Shown here in pieces: positions 59,966 through 64,000 of a DNA stretch of 64,000 nucleotides. The notes under the pieces are model-generated. The model was not told the DNA's origin, did not search any database, and worked only from the letters and a program-made list of their open reading frames with translations. Both the position numbers and the translations under genes were made by a program. Each line of letters begins with the position of its first letter. The first letter of the stretch is position 1. The DNA comes from DQWO01 sp964478545 (GTDB lineage Bacteria; Desulfobacterota; Anaeroferrophillalia; Anaeroferrophillales; Anaeroferrophillaceae): positions 62,001 to 126,000 of the forward strand of contig CAYZIS010000001.1 in the NCBI GenBank assembly GCA_964478545.1, written 5' to 3'.

Positions 59966-60820
59966 TCATTTTTTCAAAATTTTCCTAAATTGTTTGTCCA
60001 AAGGATAAACCAAAACATCTTTAATGGAAACATTTATTTTTCCTGCTGGCCCAAGTTTTCCCCGGCCTTTGGTTTGTCCGCATAATTGCCAGTTGGCGGC
60101 TTTGTAACAAGTACCGGCAAACCTCCGTGTTTCAACAAAGGTTTCCAATAATATGGGCCTGATGCAATATCTCTTTTCCCAGTCATCCGGAAGATTTCTG
60201 GCTGTTATTGAAAGGATTTTTGATGCCAAATTTTTGGATTTTATCCAAGGCAAGATTAAAAAACGGGCATTATTGACAACCAAATGAAGATTCTTTTTTC
60301 GTTGTTCATGACTCCAGCCGATAAATTGATCCCTTGGAGCAGTTTGCCAAGCAGCGGCCCCAAAGCCAGTCAATGCAACGAGTTGTTCGCCAGCATAAAT
60401 AAAATAACGTAGTTGAGCTCCAGGCAAAGGCGTGTATCCGAGATAATGGTATCTTGCAATATACTCATTCCAGAGAGCTGAATCTGATTTGTTAACTATC
60501 AGAAAACGCAATTCAGGTAGCAAATTAACTTTAGCAAGAATTGATTCCTGGGGATTGGTATCCGGTGTAAATTCTATTTTTCTGACAGGTCGTTTTATTT
60601 GGGTTGGTGGCGGCAAACGGATCAATCCATCCTCATACATACGTAACATGGCTACGCGACATGACATATCCTTGAGCTTGCCATCAGGTTTCAACCATTG
60701 AAACATCTTGCAAACTTCTTTAGAAAGCCGGAATCGGTTAAGCTGAGGATTATCTCTTATGAGGGATTTAATTTGGGTAAGCTCTTGAGATGTGAAATCT
60801 CTACCACAATACCAGATCAT
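59966..60820 (-). CDS. DUF4338 (DruA-like) protein in an IS66 element
   Basis: A 284-residue protein with the DUF4338 pattern: LRFLIVNKSDSALWNEYIARYHYLGYTPLPG, then YFIYAGEQLVALTGFGAAAW, RDQFIGWS and NARFLILPWI, with ARRFAGTCYKAANWQ-like sequence at the end. DUF4338 is also the domain of DruA in Druantia anti-phage systems, but no helicase DruE is nearby. Here it overlaps the transposase stop by four bases (ATGA), so it belongs to the element. It may help transposition rather than defence. Confidence 0.85.
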   Translation of the reverse strand: MIWYCGRDFTSQELTQIKSLIRDNPQLNRFRLSKEVCKMFQWLKPDGKLKDMSCRVAMLRMYEDGLIRLPPPTQIKRPVRKIEFTPDTNPQESILAKVNLLPELRFLIVNKSDSALWNEYIARYHYLGYTPLPGAQLRYFIYAGEQLVALTGFGAAAWQTAPRDQFIGWSHEQRKKNLHLVVNNARFLILPWIKSKNLASKILSITARNLPDDWEKRYCIRPILLETFVETRRFAGTCYKAANWQLCGQTKGRGKLGPAGKINVSIKDVLVYPLDKQFRKILKK

Positions 60821-62061
60821 GATGTGTTAAATGGTTTGCTAAGTTGTTGTTTGCGTATATCATCCATTTCCCAAGGAAGAAATGGTGATAAATCTTCTGG
60901 GGGCTGACCATGGTTATCTGCGCAGGCGGTTAAGTATGATCTTAACCAGTGTCTGCAATTTAAGCCACCTAATATCATAGTTTGAAAGATGCTAAACATC
61001 ATTGCTGCTAGCTGGAAGCTCCAAAGGCTTCCAGAACCATAAAAATTCTTACGCCCGGTCACAGGATTGCGAATTAAATTCTCAGCTTTGTTGTTATCCA
61101 TTGGCACTTCAGGATGTTCGACAAAAACGCTTAATCCCTGCCAGTGATTTTGCAGACTGATAAGGATTTTATACTTTACTTCTGTAAGCAAGGTTGTTTC
61201 AGGATCATGAGGTTTGTATGAATCGATGAAGGCATCTCGTTCATCAGCCATGGTATTCATCGCTTCAACAAGTTTTTCATGTTCTTTTTTAAAATCAGCA
61301 GATTGCCATTGAATTATCTGTTTTGAGTCAAACTTTTTAACGCGTTGGTTATTTATGTGATAAAGTAAGGCAATCTTATTGACCCAATCCAGAGCCCATT
61401 CTACCAGCTTAGGATATTTTTTAGCCGCGTCTAGAAAATCACGACGAACATGGGCCCAGCAAAAAGCCAGGATAATAAATGAAAGTTGCTTTGCCAATGA
61501 TTTATAAGCGCTATATCTATCACAAACGACAATAATATTTTGCTGGGTTGAGTTTTCAAAATGTTCTACGACAACGTTTGCACCGCGCCCTTGCGCAATC
61601 TGATAAAAGATAACTGAAACTGAACAACATACCCATAGCCACCAGCGGTTACCAATTTTGCCGTTTACGCTCTCGAAAACTCGCCAACCACTTTCATCAT
61701 TGTGGAATCTGTTTTCTGACATTTGCTGAATGTAGAGTGCATCGTAAATTGTTTGAAATAAGTTTTTAATTGTTTTTAGGCCACCGGCAATACTACCCAG
61801 TGAGATAGTTAATCCCAATTCGCCATATTGAGCAAGAAGACGATTAGTCGGTTGACAGTAAAGGCATTTGCTCAGTAAGACGTCTTCCTATATTGAGATT
61901 CCATACTGACTTTTGGGAATAACTTTGGCAGGTATTGGCACAGTGACAAAAGAAGGTAGCTTATCTATGTTGTCCTTGCCAATAGGTTGCAGTTCTTGTA
62001 AGATATAAATATTCTCGTTTTGTGATTGTAACTTGGGATGGTATGTGGACGAGTTGAGCAT
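60817..62061 (-). pseudogene. tnpC: IS66 family transposase (TnpC) interrupted by an in-frame TAG
   Basis: A frame of about 415 codons whose codon 58 is TAG (61890-61888). Before it: QPIGKDNIDKLPSFVTVPI and KVIPKSQYGIS. After it: SKCLYCQPTNRLLAQY. The DDE-core segments ESGWRVFESVNG, VVCDRYSAYKSL, AFCWAHVRRDF and NNKAENLIRNPVTGRKNF are intact. The long open frame from 61818 could still be made from its TTG. Upstream of 62061 the reading frame decays. Codon 58 would be W if TGG were the ancestor, a single G-to-A change. Confidence 0.78.
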
Positions 62062-62200
62062 TGACTTGTCCAGCCTCTACAGGAAGTAAAAAGGACTGTT
62101 TTCGACATGAAGTATTCATGTCAATTGTTATATCAAAAAAATTCGGCTGTGTCCCTTACTTTTTTTAAATTTTATTGCAAGCCGAATATTTACCTGCAGA

Positions 62201-62250
62201 GAGCTGATTGCCCATCCGGGGACACCAGTTTCCGGATGGAAACTTGTTAA
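62201..62250. repeat. family C fragment, copy 6
   Basis: Fifty bases (AGCTGATTGCCCATCCGGGG, CAGTTTCCGGATGGAAACTT) match the right end of family C, including the hairpin. It lies immediately right of the IS66 end, so the element may have inserted into a complete copy. It is 39 bases from the hpt stop codon. Confidence 0.65.
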
Positions 62251-62288
62251 TCCGGGAACCGCTCTATGTAGGAACAAGCAGCATCCGT

Positions 62289-62813
62289 TTAATCCTGGTT
62301 TACCACACCAATAGAAGGCAACTCCCGGTACCGTTCATCATCATCTAGTCCGTAGCCGACAACGAAAATATCAGGAATAGTGGTCCCAAGGTAATCAACA
62401 GCCTGCACATCACTCCCCTCCTTGCTGAGCAATACACAGGTTTTAACCCTGACAGCACCCCGTTCACGAAAAAAGCGGACGACTTCACGAAGAGTCAAAC
62501 CGGTATCAATAATATCATCAACCAAGAGAATTTCCCTGCCTGCCAGATCCAATTCCGGCAGTTCAAAAATCTGCACAGTGCCACTGGAACGTCTGCCAAG
62601 ATAACTCTTAACCCGAAGATATTCCATCTCAACCCGAACACCAAACCTCGACAGAAATCGACAAAGATCAGCCATGAACGGCAGACAGCCTTTTAGCAGC
62701 CCAACAACCATAAGTGGCTGATCATCAGTCTGATCGGCTGCAATTTGGCGGGCCAGATGTTCAACAATCTGCTCAATCCGATGCTGATCTAAGAGTTTAT
62801 CCATCACAAGCAT
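62289..62813 (-). CDS. hpt: hypoxanthine phosphoribosyltransferase
   Basis: A 174-residue purine salvage enzyme. The PRPP loop is ILLVDDIIDTGLTL near residue 92, with LKGCLPFMADLCRFL before it and a C-terminal DIFVVGYGLDDDERYRELPSIG. Guanine and xanthine activity varies in the family. The first ATG is used; an ATG three codons later is also possible. A terminator-like hairpin lies just upstream, so it is likely transcribed separately from metV. Confidence 0.94.
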   Translation of the reverse strand: MLVMDKLLDQHRIEQIVEHLARQIAADQTDDQPLMVVGLLKGCLPFMADLCRFLSRFGVRVEMEYLRVKSYLGRRSSGTVQIFELPELDLAGREILLVDDIIDTGLTLREVVRFFRERGAVRVKTCVLLSKEGSDVQAVDYLGTTIPDIFVVGYGLDDDERYRELPSIGVVNQD

Positions 62814-62820
62814 ATTTCCA

Positions 62821-62877
62821 AAAAAAACGCCCTCATAAGGCTCACCGTTCTTTCAATGAGCACAAATCAGGGCGTTT
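62821..62877 (-). terminator. Rho-independent terminator downstream of metV
   Basis: The minus strand folds with an outer 9-bp stem AAACGCCCT/AGGGCGTTT (62876-62868 with 62832-62824) and an inner GCTCA/TGAGC, followed by a run of eight T. It lies 20 bases after the metV stop codon and would end the cytochrome-metV transcript. Confidence 0.85.
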
Positions 62878-62896
62878 AAACGACTATTTTTATAGA

Positions 62897-63571
62897 TTAG
62901 CCGATATATCTTTGTTTGTAGTCTTCCTGTATGAGGCTTCTGCGGGTTTGGTTCTCCCACTCCCTCGGAGGCTTTATCTTGATAATGTTTTCCAACCGGC
63001 CCTGAGCCTTCAAACGTTGGTAAATCTCATACCAGGCACAGGGAGTATCTTTATCCACTTCGCAGGTACCATCCAGCCGGGTCCCCCCGCAGGGTCCATT
63101 GAAAAGACCTTTGGCACACCGGGTCACCGGACAAATACCACCGGTTTCCGCCAGCACACAGTCCCCGCAGGTACGACAGCTTTCTTCAAACCAACCGATA
63201 TCCCGATCAGCCCCACAAAAAACGGTGTTCAATGCCGGAAATACCGGAGTTTCAGGATAACGTTCGGCTACAAATTGCACCCCTACCCCACAGGCCATGG
63301 AAAGCACCGCATCATAGTTGGCAACCATTTCATCCAAAGCTTCAAAGAAATCATAGTTGCATTGACGTTCAATCACAAAACTATCAATATCCAGAACGAT
63401 ATTTTCCGAACTGAGATCCTTTTCCAGATCGGCATTCAGGGTATTCACCTCTTTCTGCCCCCCGGCCAGGCAAATGGACGTACATCCGCCACAACCGACA
63501 TTCAAAACCCTTTTATAGCCCTTGATCATATCCTTAATTTCTTCAAGGGGCTTTCTCTCAGCTATAATCAC
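62897..63571 (-). CDS. metV: methylenetetrahydrofolate reductase C-terminal-type protein MetV
   Basis: A 224-residue zinc/iron-sulfur protein of the MTHFR-C (PF12225-like) family, partner of MetF in acetogens and sulfate reducers. Cysteines are in VGCGGCTSIC (C27, C30, C34), CRTCGDC, CPVTRCAKGLFNGPCGG and CEVDKDTPC. It has been proposed to bridge MetF with electron carriers in the Wood-Ljungdahl branch. metF is not in the window but may lie beyond 64000. The cytochrome gene 27 bases upstream is co-directional. Confidence 0.92.
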   Translation of the reverse strand: MIIAERKPLEEIKDMIKGYKRVLNVGCGGCTSICLAGGQKEVNTLNADLEKDLSSENIVLDIDSFVIERQCNYDFFEALDEMVANYDAVLSMACGVGVQFVAERYPETPVFPALNTVFCGADRDIGWFEESCRTCGDCVLAETGGICPVTRCAKGLFNGPCGGTRLDGTCEVDKDTPCAWYEIYQRLKAQGRLENIIKIKPPREWENQTRRSLIQEDYKQRYIG

Positions 63572-63598
63572 TTTTTCCTCCGTTCAAAAAAGATTCAT

Positions 63599-64000
63599 TT
63601 ATTGTACGACATGACAGCCGCCACACGTTCGGGGACCAGTTTTTTTCCCTTCCTTTCCCATTTTCGTGTGGCATCCGGTACATTTGCGATGATACGCCTG
63701 CCGCAACCCCAGCCGGGCGTTCTGATTATGACAGCTGGCGCAGCGGAGAGCAGCATTTCCTTCTTCCAACGTCTCTTCATCAAGGACATTCTCTCCTTTG
63801 TCATACCGATGATGACAATCGAGACACTCTAAATCCGTTAAGTGACGTTCATGGGGAAAAGTAACCGCGGGCCGTCGCGCATTCTTAAATACTTCCGGAT
63901 TTTTTATGACTATTGTCTCCGGCTGCGCCCACAGTGTAGAGGCATACACTAGCACCAACATTACCCCCAAAAGCACATGTATCAGGTTTTTCTCTTTCAT
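63599..64000 (-). CDS. tetraheme c3-type cytochrome
   Basis: A 133-residue exported cytochrome. A signal peptide (to about residue 25) is followed by four CxxCH heme sites: CLDCH (59-63), CASCH (87-91), CTGCH (107-111) and CGGCH (126-130). H50 in FPHERH is a probable distal ligand of the first heme, as in class III cytochromes. It acts in the periplasm as an electron carrier, for example for hydrogenases or formate dehydrogenases. The ATG is the last three bases of the window, so an upstream start cannot be tested. Confidence 0.9.
   Translation of the reverse strand: MKEKNLIHVLLGVMLVLVYASTLWAQPETIVIKNPEVFKNARRPAVTFPHERHLTDLECLDCHHRYDKGENVLDEETLEEGNAALRCASCHNQNARLGLRQAYHRKCTGCHTKMGKEGKKTGPRTCGGCHVVQ

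Larger units (their letters stand above)
59938..62193 (-). mobile_element. IS66-type insertion element with DUF4338 passenger
   Basis: About 2.26 kb bounded by perfect 15-bp inverted repeats GTAAATATTCGGCTT (59938-59952) and its inverse (62179-62193), starting GTAA as IS66 ends do. It contains a transposase remnant and, overlapping its stop codon, a DUF4338 gene, both minus strand. The tnpA and tnpB genes of full IS66 are absent. The adjacent 8-base flanks (CGTACGAA and CTGCAGAG) do not match, so the insertion is old or was rearranged. Confidence 0.85.

Noticed and set aside
59930..62201. Target-site duplication for the IS66 element.
   Set aside because: The eight bases at each side (CGTACGAA and CTGCAGAG) do not match, so no duplication is claimed although the inverted repeats are perfect.

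Overview
The window looks like chromosome from a strictly anaerobic, Gram-negative bacterium of the Desulfobacterota (the former Deltaproteobacteria). It has an outer-membrane LPS assembly gene (lptD) and a tetraheme c3-type cytochrome. It also has a MetV-type partner of methylenetetrahydrofolate reductase, a B12-dependent methylmalonyl-CoA module, futalosine-pathway menaquinone genes (mqnE, mqnC) and a gene set resembling the Desulfovibrio orange-protein (ORP) cluster. Base composition is moderate and almost everything reads on the minus strand. The genus cannot be named from the sequence.

Layout. 1-4.9 kb: methylmalonyl-CoA operon (acyl-CoA carboxylase carboxyltransferase, two-subunit mutase, meaB). 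5-14.8 kb: lptD, a flavin reductase, folC, polA, ychF, a perfect parS-like palindrome, rpoZ and gmk. 14.8-18.5 kb: accessory islet lodged between gmk and its usual partners remA-yicC. It holds a BrnT-type toxin-antitoxin pair, a TIGR04255-like gene with an unknown partner and a membrane-anchored coiled-coil gene. Each module is followed by an attC-like inverted repeat, so it looks like an integrase-less integron cassette cluster. 18.5-30 kb: remA, yicC, lysA, a lipoprotein gene, and a long run mixing arginine synthesis (argD-F-G-H) with lipoprotein maturation (lspA, lgt), maf and yggS. 30-32.7 kb: ebfC, dnaX, the 4.5S/SRP RNA and tRNA-Ser(GGA). 33-36 kb (plus strand): a metallo-beta-lactamase-fold hydrolase with mqnE and mqnC. 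36-47 kb: enolase, then a region rich in iron-sulfur and metal-cluster functions. It holds an IscU/NifU scaffold next to a J-domain protein, a DUF59 protein, two ferredoxin-containing MinD-type ATPases, three NifX/ORP-like proteins, two DUF5320 proteins, a nitroreductase, Mrp, an unlisted 56-residue protein and a MerR regulator. 47.5-54 kb: DUF3842-cooT, a LOG-like protein, UPF0210 and ACT proteins, a broken methyltransferase, an isochorismatase-like protein and an ECF sigma/anti-sigma/Spy-like stress operon. 54-60 kb: mutM, a VanZ-like fusion, purQ and purL. 60-62.2 kb: an IS66-type element with 15-bp perfect terminal inverted repeats, carrying a DUF4338 (DruA-like) gene and an interrupted transposase. 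62.3-64 kb: hpt, metV and the cytochrome.

The intergenic DNA is unusual. At least four dispersed repeat families (here A, B, C and D) fill most gaps. Family B is a MITE-like element of about 240 bp with inverted ends and 8-10 bp direct repeats flanking three copies. One of its ends carries a promoter-like pair of hexamers that faces the neighbouring gene in all four copies seen (polA, gmk, tRNA-Ser/ffs/dnaX, DUF3842-cooT). Family C copies sit at the 3' ends of minus-strand genes and place a strong hairpin beside the stop codon. The most novel-looking items are the attC-like cassette islet, the promoter-bearing MITE family, the DUF4338-bearing IS66 element and the extended ORP-like cluster.
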